Below, one piece after another: positions 1 through 7,756 of a stretch of 64,000 bases of DNA. The first letter of the stretch is position 1, and every line of letters starts with the position of its first letter. Under the pieces are notes generated by a model that was not told where the DNA came from, searched no databases, and was given only the letters and a program-made list of their open reading frames with translations. Source of the stretch: Taishania pollutisoli (GTDB lineage Bacteria > Bacteroidota > Bacteroidia > Flavobacteriales_D > Crocinitomicaceae); contig NZ_JACVEL010000009.1 in NCBI RefSeq assembly GCF_014518315.1, positions 77,965-141,964 on the forward strand, in the 5' to 3' direction. The position numbers and the translations under genes are program-made.

Positions 1-1
1 T

Positions 2-1231
2 ATTACGGCTGCTGACGTTTCTGTATGTCAAACCGGAACAGTAAATATTACAGCGGGTGGAGCCGTTAACTATAATTGGTCACCGGGAACGAACTTGAGT
101 GGTACAACGGGGGCGATGGTTATATTTACTTCAGGCACATCAACAACGTACACGGTTACAGGAGAAGATGCAAATAACTGTTTGAATAGTACAACAATGA
201 CCGTGACAGTTAATCCATTGCCGACCATTGATGCCGGAACCAATGTATATGCCTGTGAATACGATCAGATTACATTGACAGGTTCCGGAGCTGGTAATGG
301 TGGTACTTATGTGTGGAACGATGCTAATGTTGTAAATGGGATTGCTTTCGAACCGGTTATCGGAGCCACAACATATACTGTTACAGGAACCGATGCGAAT
401 GGATGTCAGAATCAGGATAGTGTTGTTGTGGATATCCAAACAATACCGGATTTGAGTTTTACCGTTCAGCAAGATAGCTACTGTTACCCGGTGATAGCTC
501 AGTTTGTAAATACGACTCCTTCTGTTCAGAATTGTATTTGGATATTGGATGACGGCTCAACAATTTTAGGATGTGGTCCTATTTCACATGTATTTAATCA
601 AGCGGGTATTTATGGTGCTACATTACAAGCTGAATCTTCGTATGGTTGTGTGAATCAGTTGTATCAGAATGCTGTGGTAATTATTGATGAATATCCGGAA
701 GCTTCATTTACACATAACCCGGGGAAATTGTCCAGTTTAGATCCACGGGTTGATTTTATGAATACATCAGCTAATGCAACTTCTTATGTCTGGGATTTCG
801 GAGATGGCAGTCCATTATCAACAACAGCGAATCCGGAACATGTATACCCATCGGATATTTCAGCAAGTTATACAGTAACCTTAATTGCCGTTTCTCCGAA
901 CGGTTGCAGAGATACAACGGCAAGAGAAATTGGAATGATCGAAGAACTATTATTCTTTATTCCGAATACATTTACACCCGACGGTGATCAATACAACCAG
1001 GTTTTTCAACCTGTCTTTACTTCCGGATTTGATCCGTTTGATTTTACATTGTTGATCTATAACCGATGGGGGGAACTGATTTTTGAATCACACGATGCTT
1101 CCATAGGATGGGACGGGAATTATGGAAATACGATGTGTACTCCCGGTACCTATACCTGGAAAATAGAAGTCAAAACAAGTGAAAATGACGAACGTAAAAT
1201 GTTTGTCGGACATGTTAACTTGCTGAAATAG
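2..1231 (+). CDS. Partial T9SS type B (gliding-motility-associated) surface protein with PKD domains
   Basis: The reading frame is open from the first bases of the window, so the N-terminus is missing; 409 residues are visible. It carries Ig/PKD-like beta-sandwich modules. Two short ones with the TYTVTG(T/E)DANGC pattern sit near residues 20-125, followed by a cysteine-containing module and a clear PKD domain with YVWDFGDGSP near residue 265. The last ~95 residues form the type B sorting domain (FIPNTFTPDGD, LLIYNRWGELIFESHD, GTYTWKIEVK, GHVNLL at the C-terminus). In this family the domain directs export by the type IX system and surface attachment. The same C-terminal domain ends the 1207-residue protein at 25-28.6 kb. 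Function beyond surface exposure (adhesion, matrix) is unknown. A hairpin terminator follows the stop. Confidence 0.9.
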   Translation: MTAADVSVCQTGTVNITAGGAVNYNWSPGTNLSGTTGAMVIFTSGTSTTYTVTGEDANNCLNSTTMTVTVNPLPTIDAGTNVYACEYDQITLTGSGAGNGGTYVWNDANVVNGIAFEPVIGATTYTVTGTDANGCQNQDSVVVDIQTIPDLSFTVQQDSYCYPVIAQFVNTTPSVQNCIWILDDGSTILGCGPISHVFNQAGIYGATLQAESSYGCVNQLYQNAVVIIDEYPEASFTHNPGKLSSLDPRVDFMNTSANATSYVWDFGDGSPLSTTANPEHVYPSDISASYTVTLIAVSPNGCRDTTAREIGMIEELLFFIPNTFTPDGDQYNQVFQPVFTSGFDPFDFTLLIYNRWGELIFESHDASIGWDGNYGNTMCTPGTYTWKIEVKTSENDERKMFVGHVNLLK

Positions 1232-1255
1232 GAATTATATGATATAGTAGTTGAG

Positions 1256-1281
1256 ACCGGAGTGGATTGCTCCGGTTTTTT
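1256..1281 (+). terminator. Rho-independent terminator
   Basis: Perfect 7-bp stem ACCGGAG/CTCCGGT with a 7-nt loop, followed by a run of six T, 25 bases after the stop of the T9SS type B gene. Confidence 0.85.
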
Positions 1282-1310
1282 ATATAAATAAAAAGTATTA
1301 TTGTAATATT

Positions 1311-1366
1311 ACGATATTACGATATTACGATATTACGATATTACGATATTACGATATTACGATATT
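1311..1366. repeat. Seven perfect tandem copies of an 8-bp unit
   Basis: The unit ACGATATT is repeated seven times without a change and is preceded by a partial TAATATT. It lies between the terminator of the surface-protein gene and the 3' end of ispD. Octamer-periodic relatives occur at about 5729-5765 and 42889-42912. No CRISPR-like spacers are present. Confidence 0.95.
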
Positions 1367-1420
1367 ACATCTAAAAATACAGCACGATAAAAAGAATCGT
1401 ATAAGTTCGTTCGTCTGCAC

Positions 1421-2074
1421 TTACAAGAATGATTCGGCCATTTTCATATCAACAGGTGTGGTAATTTTGATATTTTCTTCATTCCCTTCAACAAGATGGA
1501 TGATCCCCCCTGATTCCTCAACCAATGAAGCATCATCTGTAATTGCTGAATGATAAGGAAGTTGATATGCTTTTTTCAGAAGTTCAGCTGAGAAACATTG
1601 AGGAGTTTGTACCAGTACATATTCACGTCGAATGCATGAAGAAGAGCCTTCGGGTGTTATTTTACGAATGGATTCCTTGGCGGGAAGGCAAGGAACTCCG
1701 CTTCCTTTTTGAGTAGCACCAGCAATACAAGCCTTAATGGTTTTTAGAGAAACGAGTGGCCGGACACCGTCGTGAACTCCAATGATCGTTCCGGTAGATT
1801 TTTTCAACGCATTGTTAACGGAATCGTAGCGCTCAATTCCTCCGGCAATGATTTCATGTGGAATCTGACAATGATACTTGCTGAGTAATTCATTCCAGTA
1901 GTCGATCCAATCGTTTGGAAGTGTGATGAAAATCTGCGCAGTAGGATCAGCTTCATAAAACCGCTCTAATGTACGTAACAGAACAGGTTTCCCTTTCAGC
2001 AACAGGAATTGTTTTGGAAGATCACTTTCCATTCGTTTGCCAATTCCTCCTGCGGTAATAATAAACGTATTCAT
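1421..2074 (-). CDS. ispD: 2-C-methyl-D-erythritol 4-phosphate cytidylyltransferase
   Basis: Third step of the MEP isoprenoid pathway: CTP plus MEP gives CDP-methylerythritol. The start was set at MNTFIITAGG (217 residues). The longer in-frame extension upstream reads through the terminator hairpin of the neighbouring gene and is not plausible. The nucleotidyltransferase P-loop-like N-terminus ITAGGIGKRM, then LPKQF, is at residues 5-22. HDGVRPLV lies mid-protein, and TDDASLVE is in the C-terminal third. Length is close to the usual ~225. The gene stands alone on the minus strand, separated from the small membrane-protein gene upstream by a terminator. Confidence 0.93.
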   Translation of the reverse strand: MNTFIITAGGIGKRMESDLPKQFLLLKGKPVLLRTLERFYEADPTAQIFITLPNDWIDYWNELLSKYHCQIPHEIIAGGIERYDSVNNALKKSTGTIIGVHDGVRPLVSLKTIKACIAGATQKGSGVPCLPAKESIRKITPEGSSSCIRREYVLVQTPQCFSAELLKKAYQLPYHSAITDDASLVEESGGIIHLVEGNEENIKITTPVDMKMAESFL

Positions 2075-2083
2075 CAGGCCTAA

Positions 2084-2116
2084 AAATAAAAAAGGTTGCC
2101 TGAACAGCAACCTTTT
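2084..2116 (-). terminator. Rho-independent terminator between small membrane-protein gene and ispD
   Basis: On the minus strand a 9-bp stem (GGTTGC core; AAAGGTTGC on the plus strand at 2091-2099 pairing with 2107-2115) is followed by a T-rich tract. It ends the 65-residue gene just upstream. Its position 10 bases before the ispD ATG suggests that ispD has little or no read-through. Confidence 0.75.
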
Positions 2117-2134
2117 ACACATATTATTTTCCGA

Positions 2135-2332
2135 TTACTTCAATTGATTCGGATTGTTTTCTGCTTGTTTGTTGTATTTTATCTGGTGGCGTAACCAATA
2201 AAACATACCAAAAAATCCTAAGAGGATAAGGAATGTGTTAAAAAACGCAGTAAATCCTACATTTTCATCCAAAATTGAAAGTAAAAATGTCAATCCGTCT
2301 CCAATTCCCCAAAAAAATTCTGTAAGTGTCAT
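2135..2332 (-). CDS. Small membrane protein, 65 residues
   Basis: Short protein with two hydrophobic stretches (about residues 5-20 and 28-47: TAFFNTFLILLGFFGMFYWL) and a polar, Lys/Asn-rich tail. The layout recalls the small DUF6341-type membrane proteins of flavobacteria (a single Trp-rich segment followed by a basic tail), but I cannot confirm membership. A good terminator lies 19 bases downstream, which supports a real transcript. Function is unknown. Confidence 0.6.
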   Translation of the reverse strand: MTLTEFFWGIGDGLTFLLSILDENVGFTAFFNTFLILLGFFGMFYWLRHQIKYNKQAENNPNQLK

Positions 2333-2453
2333 GTTCTTTAATTTTGTTTAGCAAAGAAAGCAATATTTTTTTGAATCATTGATTTTTTTTTAAGCTTATT
2401 TTTCATAAACGGATTGTTAATATCAATGTCGCATAGCAGAATCATCGTTCCTC

Positions 2454-3389
2454 TTACTTCTTCCGGATTCCAATCACATTCGGAAGCCCCCAGAATTCAG
2501 CGTTCTTGTCAGTTGCATAAGTTTTTGATACGTAGCTTCCTAATTTTTCAATGCGGTCATTTTTGGTATCAATGAATAAACTGGTTTGTGGCCCGCCTTC
2601 CATATAGATGGCATTGAGTAACGGTTCTTCAAAATTGACCATAAAATCGATCATTTCGTTATGTGAATACGGTGATCGCGTGAAAATGAAGTAAATAGAT
2701 TGGTATTGGTCTTTAGCAACAATGAGTTGACTACACCACTGTGGGTTTTTATTCCAGCTCATCGGGTTTCCGCTGCAATCAATCATTCGCATTCCCTGTG
2801 CAAGAGAAGCATAATTGCGTTTTACAACTGAAATATCGGTACATTTTAAATCAATGATATCAAATTCAGGAAGGTTTTCCTTTAATGGGTTAAAGGCAAT
2901 AATCATGTTGTACCCCTCATACAATTTTGGATTATTGGCATATTCCAGGCTGTTTTGCAATAACCCTTTGCTTGAAAGTTGTCGTCTCAAATCGTACATT
3001 CCGGCGTTGATGACCACATGCAGGTTGAATTTTTCCGCCCAGTCATTGACGCACAAGGAAGTGGAGTCAAATTGCGAAGCCGAAAGCAGTTCAAATTTGA
3101 ATTTTTCCGGATTGATTTTTAAAATACTGATCCGGGAATCTCCAACACTTGCTTTTTTAGGAGCATCTTTCTCAATGTATTCCAAGCCGCTTTCCAGTTG
3201 CACCCATTGATTGTGAAAGCGATTGTAATAATCCGGATTGTAGAACGCCGTGATGGGAATTGTATCAGCTGTTAACGAGTCAGGTCGATTGATTGTCACC
3301 GAATCGCCCTGTTGTGAGCAAGATACAAAAGGGATTGTTAATACAACCAACAACAACCGTTTTATGATCACTTCCTTCTTTTTTATCAT
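2454..3389 (-). CDS. Lipoprotein with phosphodiester glycosidase (NAGPA/DUF2233) domain
   Basis: 311 residues. The N-terminus is a lipoprotein signal (hydrophobic LLLVVLTIPFV then SCSQQ, so Cys at about residue 25). The body matches the NAGPA/DUF2233 layout: VINAGMYD at about residue 125, GMRMIDCSGNP near 200, and the conserved YMEGGPQTSLFID and PNVIGIR near the C-terminus. NAGPA-fold enzymes cleave GlcNAc-phosphodiester linkages, and bacterial relatives act on cell-wall or exopolysaccharide phosphodiesters; the substrate here is unknown. Its ATG overlaps the stop of the upstream gene by 4 bases (ATGA), so the two are translationally coupled. Confidence 0.85.
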   Translation of the reverse strand: MIKKKEVIIKRLLLVVLTIPFVSCSQQGDSVTINRPDSLTADTIPITAFYNPDYYNRFHNQWVQLESGLEYIEKDAPKKASVGDSRISILKINPEKFKFELLSASQFDSTSLCVNDWAEKFNLHVVINAGMYDLRRQLSSKGLLQNSLEYANNPKLYEGYNMIIAFNPLKENLPEFDIIDLKCTDISVVKRNYASLAQGMRMIDCSGNPMSWNKNPQWCSQLIVAKDQYQSIYFIFTRSPYSHNEMIDFMVNFEEPLLNAIYMEGGPQTSLFIDTKNDRIEKLGSYVSKTYATDKNAEFWGLPNVIGIRKK

Positions 3390-4510
3390 AGTTCATTCAA
3401 TACCTGACCGGTTTTATTCCAATCAAATTTTTTGCCACGAATAGGGAAGAGATCATACAATTCGCCTGAATAATAAAATTGATAGCTGATCATTCCGAAA
3501 GTATACGGAACCTCGTGGATTTTTATCGTTGAACCTCCTACTTTCGGATCTGCATTCGGATTGGATTGAGGGAAGCCGACATTAAATAATGTAGCAAGAA
3601 TTTCAGGTCGTTGTTCAATCGGGTATCCTGCTTTTTCCCATTGTAATTTCACTTGTTTCAGGAAAATGGCGGCATACAGGTAGGAATAATAATGATTTCT
3701 GAATGAAGTCAGTCGTGAAATACGCTCCGTAGCAGGATCTTCAGTTTTGAAATCGAGCAGATGTTCGTATTCCTGTCCCAGATAAAACTCACTTGTGGGA
3801 TCCTTCAGCAACCGTTCAATTTTTTGTGCAGTATGTTCTTTGATTCCCGTCACACCAAATGAGAACTGGCTTTCAACAGACAAAATTTTAAGCGGACCGA
3901 TCCATTGTTTGAAGGCCTCACGATTGGAATTGAACAAACGGATCTGTTCCCCGACAAGACAACTTACAATCAATCGTTCTTCTACTCCCGTAACTTTTGC
4001 TACAGAATCAATCAGGTGTTTATCTTTTGCAACTGCTTCCTTAAAAATTTCCCATTCATCAATGTTCATCCATTCAAAAGCAGTCCGTTTATTTCTTCCG
4101 GAACCTGTTTTTTGTTCATTAGACAATCGCTTCAATGCTTTCTGATAATTAGCATCGTCTTTCAAGACCAAATCTACGGCATCCAGCATACGTGAAATCT
4201 CAGTAATTGTATCTCCTTTCTCAAGTGCATGAACAATGTATTCGGCATTGACGGGGTAGAATCGATTCAACAATTCAATGCGCTTGAATACCGCAATTTT
4301 CTCTTCCATTTCAGAGGAGGAATGCATCGCTGTACTCTTTCCGTTATATTTTTCATTGATATCGTGCAGATACCGGCTGTTTTGATCCACACTCCCTTTT
4401 TGATTGGTCCATTTGAATTGAATAGCCATATAGCTCATAATCAAACCGAAACCGGCAATGGCAAATCCATAAAGGAGAATGTTGTAGCAAACCTTGAAGA
4501 ACTTTTTCAT
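3386..4510 (-). CDS. Membrane-anchored envelope protein, possibly DUF1402-related
   Basis: 374 residues. An N-terminal anchor (YNILLYGFAIAGFGLIMSYM) is followed by a soluble helical domain. The start at MKKFF was chosen because a TAnnTTTG promoter box lies at 4528-4535, inside the longer open frame. The C-terminal part has EILATLFNVGFP and PYTFGMISYQFYYSGEL, which recalls DUF1402-type periplasmic, lysozyme-like proteins (inference, weak). It is coupled by a 4-base overlap to the NAGPA-domain lipoprotein, so the pair probably acts together on an envelope glycan. Alternative: an unrelated family of unknown function. Confidence 0.6.
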   Translation of the reverse strand: MKKFFKVCYNILLYGFAIAGFGLIMSYMAIQFKWTNQKGSVDQNSRYLHDINEKYNGKSTAMHSSSEMEEKIAVFKRIELLNRFYPVNAEYIVHALEKGDTITEISRMLDAVDLVLKDDANYQKALKRLSNEQKTGSGRNKRTAFEWMNIDEWEIFKEAVAKDKHLIDSVAKVTGVEERLIVSCLVGEQIRLFNSNREAFKQWIGPLKILSVESQFSFGVTGIKEHTAQKIERLLKDPTSEFYLGQEYEHLLDFKTEDPATERISRLTSFRNHYYSYLYAAIFLKQVKLQWEKAGYPIEQRPEILATLFNVGFPQSNPNADPKVGGSTIKIHEVPYTFGMISYQFYYSGELYDLFPIRGKKFDWNKTGQVLNEL

Positions 4511-4527
4511 GTTAGCAAAATTTGGCG

Positions 4528-4535
4528 CAAATATA
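4528..4535 (-). promoter_or_regulatory. Bacteroidota -7 promoter box (TATATTTG)
   Basis: Reads TATATTTG on the minus strand, 17 bases upstream of the ATG at 4510. It matches the TAnnTTTG element and fixes the start of the envelope pair. Confidence 0.6.
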
Positions 4536-4590
4536 GTTGGAGTTTGCACGCAATGAAAAAGTGTTGATAACTCTTTTTGAAATTGTTAAT

Positions 4591-5373
4591 TTATTGTTTT
4601 CCCGCTTCGTAAATGCAGGATGTCAGTTCTATAAATTGCTCCACACTCAATACTTCGGGGCGGAGTGAAAGGTACTCATGATCAAAATCCGGATTGTTGA
4701 TCAGTTTTTTCAGTGAGTTACGTAACGTTTTTCGCCGTTGATTAAATCCTGCTTTTACAACCTGAATGAATAATTGTTCGTCACATGGAAGTGCTTTTCG
4801 TTCATTTCTTGTACATCGGATGACCCCCGATTTTACTTTTGGGGGTGGGTTGAATACATGTTCATCAACAGTAAAGCAGTATTCGATGTCGTAAAAAGTT
4901 TGTAATAATACGCTGATGATTCCGTATTGTTTGGATCCTGGTTTTTCAGCTACACGTTCTGCCACTTCTTTCTGAAACATTCCCATTATTTCAGGTACCT
5001 GATTTCGGTAATCCAGGCACTTAAATAAAATCTGTGAAGAAATATTGTACGGGAAATTCCCGACAACCGCAAACGGTTCTTTACCCATAATTTCTTCCAG
5101 GTCAACGCGAAGGAAATCTTTTTTATAAATACGTCCGCTCAGTTGAGGAAAATGTTCGTTCAGGTAATCAATGGATTCACTGTCGACATCCATAACAGAC
5201 AAGTCTGTTTCCGGTTGTTGCAACAGGTACTCAGTCAGCGCGCCTGTCCCCGGACCAATTTCCAGTGCACGTTTACATCCCTGATGGTATTGAAACTGAT
5301 CTGCTATTTTTCGACAAATATTTTTATCGGTCAAAAAGTGTTGCCCCAGGTGTTTTTTTGCTCTTACCGTCAT
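4591..5373 (-). CDS. rsmA: 16S rRNA (adenine1518/1519-N6,N6)-dimethyltransferase
   Basis: KsgA/RsmA dimethylates two adjacent adenines near the 3' end of 16S rRNA during 30S maturation. 260 residues, the family length. N-terminal VRAKKHLGQHFLTD, SAM motif I LEIGPGTGALTEYL (about residues 39-52) and the catalytic NFPYNIS (motif IV, near residue 113) are all present. FNQRRKTLRNSL is the rRNA-binding C-terminal signature. The ATG overlaps the stop of the DUF4286 gene by 4 bases, so the two form an operon. Confidence 0.97.
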   Translation of the reverse strand: MTVRAKKHLGQHFLTDKNICRKIADQFQYHQGCKRALEIGPGTGALTEYLLQQPETDLSVMDVDSESIDYLNEHFPQLSGRIYKKDFLRVDLEEIMGKEPFAVVGNFPYNISSQILFKCLDYRNQVPEIMGMFQKEVAERVAEKPGSKQYGIISVLLQTFYDIEYCFTVDEHVFNPPPKVKSGVIRCTRNERKALPCDEQLFIQVVKAGFNQRRKTLRNSLKKLINNPDFDHEYLSLRPEVLSVEQFIELTSCIYEAGKQ

Positions 5374-5684
5374 GGCTTGAATTCTTCAACGATGGATAAT
5401 ACTGTCCGGAACGCTGCAAATCGCCCCTGGTATTTTGTCGTGTGTTCATGTTGCAACTTCGGAGCGAACAATTGTTGGTAAACATCAAATTGATCCTGCG
5501 TAGGAGCGACGTACTGAATAGCGTAACTCATGCCACCTTCTTCTTCTCCGTGAATGCGCGCAATACGGCTTTCAACGAAACAGCCGGTACTCATGACATC
5601 GGGAATGTGCTTTGAACGCATCCATTCTAACCATTCGTCATGAACGTCTTTGTCGATATTGACAGTAACATTGTAAATAATCAT
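5370..5684 (-). CDS. DUF4286 family protein
   Basis: 104 residues with the MIIYNVTVNIDKDVHDEWL N-terminus typical of DUF4286, followed by KHIPDVM and a conserved YAIQY. The fold is ferredoxin-like and the function unknown. In Bacteroidota this gene commonly sits next to rsmA, as here with a 4-base overlap. A -7 box ends only a few bases upstream of the ATG, so the mRNA is probably nearly leaderless. Confidence 0.88.
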   Translation of the reverse strand: MIIYNVTVNIDKDVHDEWLEWMRSKHIPDVMSTGCFVESRIARIHGEEEGGMSYAIQYVAPTQDQFDVYQQLFAPKLQHEHTTKYQGRFAAFRTVLSIVEEFKP

Positions 5685-5688
5685 ACTG

Positions 5689-5696
5689 CAAATTTA
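5689..5696 (-). promoter_or_regulatory. -7 promoter box (TAAATTTG) of the DUF4286-rsmA operon
   Basis: TAAATTTG on the minus strand, 4 bases before the ATG at 5684. It implies a very short 5' leader. Confidence 0.55.
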
Positions 5697-5728
5697 TTCA
5701 CATTTTTGGTATAATGCATCATTGCCTT

Positions 5729-5765
5729 ATCGTAATATTACGATATAGCGATAGTACGGTATTCA
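5729..5765. repeat. Degenerate 8-bp-periodic intergenic repeat
   Basis: Contains the palindrome CGTAATATTACG (5731-5742) followed by TACGATAT, AGCGATAG and TACGGTAT octamers. It is related to the perfect octamer array at 1311 and the copy at 42889. It lies between the convergent-facing ends of the DUF4286 promoter region and the fasciclin gene. Confidence 0.6.
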
Positions 5766-5812
5766 ACTATAAAAATATAATTCTCGTCATCTGTAGTGTT
5801 TTTTAGGCAAAC

Positions 5813-5844
5813 AAAAACAGCCTGATAAATTACTTACCAGGCTG
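5813..5844 (-). terminator. Rho-independent terminator of the fasciclin gene
   Basis: Perfect 7-bp stem CAGCCTG/CAGGCTG (5818-5824 with 5838-5844) with a T tract on the minus strand. Confidence 0.8.
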
Positions 5845-5869
5845 CCGTGATTAGTGGTCTAGAGTAAAA

Positions 5870-6442
5870 CTAAGGCATCAATACTTTGTCGATGACGTGG
5901 ATCACTCCATTGGATTGATTCACATCCGCAATTGTAACTTTAGCATCATTCCCTTTACTGTCTCGCACATAAAGTGCTTTATCTTTCATCCAGAAAGTCA
6001 ACGCTTCTCCCTGTACAGTTTTCATCACTGCTTTTCCTTCTCCTTTTTTAATTGCATCCATCAAGTCTTTCGCGTTGAATTTCCCTGCAATAACGTGATA
6101 AGTCAGAATGCTTGTCAATTGTGCTTTGTTTTCCGGTTTAACCAATGTTTCCACAGTTCCCTTTGGTAATTGATCAAATGCTGCATTTGTCGGTGCGAAA
6201 ACAGTGAAAGGGCCTTCAGAGGATAATGTTTCCACTAACCCGGCAGCTTTTACTGCAGCAACAAGTGTTGTGTGGTCTTTTGAATTGACTGCATTCTCAA
6301 CAATGTTTTTAGAAGGGTACATTGGTGCTCCCCCTACAGTTACAGTTTTTTCTTTGGAAGTTCCCTGAGCGTACGTTGCTCCTGAAATTGCCAGGCTCAC
6401 TGTAAATAGCCCCATCGCGATCATTTTGGTTGTGTTTTTCAT
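5870..6442 (-). CDS. Secreted fasciclin (FAS1) domain protein
   Basis: 190 residues. A signal peptide (MIAMGLFTVSLAISGATYAQ, residues 7-26) precedes one FAS1 domain. The H1 motif VFAPTNAAFDQLP and H2-like TLVAAVKAAGLVETL lie around residues 56-95. YHVIAGKF near 132 and GVIHVIDKVLMP at the C-terminus complete the domain. FAS1 proteins are extracellular or periplasmic adhesion domains with no known catalysis. Monocistronic, followed by a strong terminator. Confidence 0.93.
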   Translation of the reverse strand: MKNTTKMIAMGLFTVSLAISGATYAQGTSKEKTVTVGGAPMYPSKNIVENAVNSKDHTTLVAAVKAAGLVETLSSEGPFTVFAPTNAAFDQLPKGTVETLVKPENKAQLTSILTYHVIAGKFNAKDLMDAIKKGEGKAVMKTVQGEALTFWMKDKALYVRDSKGNDAKVTIADVNQSNGVIHVIDKVLMP

Positions 6443-6547
6443 GTTTTAAAAATTTAGTTGTTTCTTGTTTTATTTTTTTGTGTTTAACAGACTCATTTAC
6501 GAGGAATGAAAGCGATCGGATTTTTTGAAGTCAAAAAAAATGAAAAA

Positions 6548-7066
6548 TTATTTCTGAGGTTCAAAATCCAGGCTGATGGAATTCATGCAAAAACGTTTCC
6601 CCGTCGGATTGGGACCATCATCAAATACATGCCCCAGATGTGCGTTACATCGCCCGCACAATACTTCCGTCCGGTTCATTCCATAAGATAAATCGGCTTT
6701 ATAAATAACACCGTTGACACGAATAGGTTCATAAAAAGAAGGCCAGCCACATGTTGTGGAAAATTTTGAATCGGAACGAAACAGTGCATTTCCGCAAGCC
6801 GCACAATAATAAGTACCCTTCACATCAAATTCATAGTACTTGCCAGTGAAGGCGCGTTCTGTTGCTGCATGACGAGCCACTTCATATAAATCGGCGGACA
6901 AGACTTTTTTCCATTCCTGGTCCGAAACATGAAGGGTGGTCGTGTCTGTACGTGAGTAATAGGGATTCTTTTTTTGATCCGTTTGTGCCATGCTGTTACA
7001 GGAAGCGAACAGCAAGATGCTTGCGGATAGGCAAGACAGTAAACGTATTGAAATGTATTTTTTCAT
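6548..7066 (-). CDS. msrB: Peptide-methionine (R)-S-oxide reductase, lipoprotein form
   Basis: 172 residues. A lipoprotein signal (ILLFASCNS, Cys at about 23) precedes a complete MsrB domain. Two zinc CxxC pairs are visible (YCAACGNAL and LCGRCNAHLG), followed by GHVFDDGP and the catalytic RFCMNSISLDF. It reduces methionine-R-sulfoxide in oxidised proteins. The signal places it in the periplasm or outer envelope, where it would repair exported proteins. It stands alone. Confidence 0.95.
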   Translation of the reverse strand: MKKYISIRLLSCLSASILLFASCNSMAQTDQKKNPYYSRTDTTTLHVSDQEWKKVLSADLYEVARHAATERAFTGKYYEFDVKGTYYCAACGNALFRSDSKFSTTCGWPSFYEPIRVNGVIYKADLSYGMNRTEVLCGRCNAHLGHVFDDGPNPTGKRFCMNSISLDFEPQK

Positions 7067-7150
7067 CGTATTTTATGATTACGGGGTTTTGTAGTAATAT
7101 ACGAATTATTCACAGAAACGGATTGTTGTTGCTTATATGGATTTATTTTA

Positions 7151-7158
7151 TATTTTTG
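7151..7158 (+). promoter_or_regulatory. -7 promoter box (TATTTTTG) of the sigma/anti-sigma operon
   Basis: TATTTTTG lies 24 bases before the TTG start at 7183. The only in-frame stop upstream (TAA at 7168) lies between it and the gene, which supports the TTG start. Confidence 0.55.
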
Positions 7159-7182
7159 CTTCGTTGCTAAAAGTACAAACGA

Positions 7183-7755
7183 TTGAGCCCTCATATTCAA
7201 CTTTCAGAAGAACAGCTGATCGCTTTATTAAAAAATAGAGAGGAGCGGGCCTTCAATTATTTGTATGACCATTATTCGGGTGCAATCTACGGACTCATTT
7301 TAAGAATAGTCACATCTGAAGAGCATGCGCAGGAAGTTATCCAGGATGTGTTTGTGAAAATATGGAAATACATTGATCAGTATGATGCGTCAAAAGGTCG
7401 TTTTTATACATGGATGATCAATATTTCAAGAAATACGGCAATTGATTACCTGAAATCGAAAGGGTATCAGAATGAGCAAAAAAACCAATCGATTTCAATT
7501 TTCGTAAGTAAGGATGAAGCACGTTTATCTGCCGGGATGAATAACCCTGCTGATAAAGATGCGGATTTGATTGGAATGAATACAATTATAAACGGTTTGA
7601 AGCCGGAATGGCGGGAGTTGATAGAACTGGCTTATTTCCAGGGATATTCACAGTCCGAGATAGCTGAAATGCTTGACATACCGATTGGAACCGTAAAAAC
7701 AAGGACGCGAAATGCATTGTTGGAATTAAAGGGATTATTAAAAGATTATCAGTAA
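7183..7755 (+). CDS. ECF RNA polymerase sigma factor
   Basis: 190 residues. Sigma region 2 spans residues ~22-95 (LYDHYSGAIYGLILRI, QDVFVKIWKYIDQYD, YTWMINISRNTAIDYLK). Region 4 spans ~128-185 (LAYFQGYSQSEIAEML, IPIGTVKTRTRNALLEL). The start codon must be TTG: an in-frame stop lies 13 bases upstream and no ATG occurs until residue ~85. The next gene, an anti-sigma factor, begins one base after the stop. This is the classic arrangement in which the ECF factor is held inactive until a signal releases it. Confidence 0.93.
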   Translation: MSPHIQLSEEQLIALLKNREERAFNYLYDHYSGAIYGLILRIVTSEEHAQEVIQDVFVKIWKYIDQYDASKGRFYTWMINISRNTAIDYLKSKGYQNEQKNQSISIFVSKDEARLSAGMNNPADKDADLIGMNTIINGLKPEWRELIELAYFQGYSQSEIAEMLDIPIGTVKTRTRNALLELKGLLKDYQ

Positions 7756-7756
7756 C

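Noticed and set aside
1311..1366. CRISPR or iteron origin
   Set aside because: 8-bp units are contiguous with no spacers. No rep gene or DnaA boxes are seen next to it.
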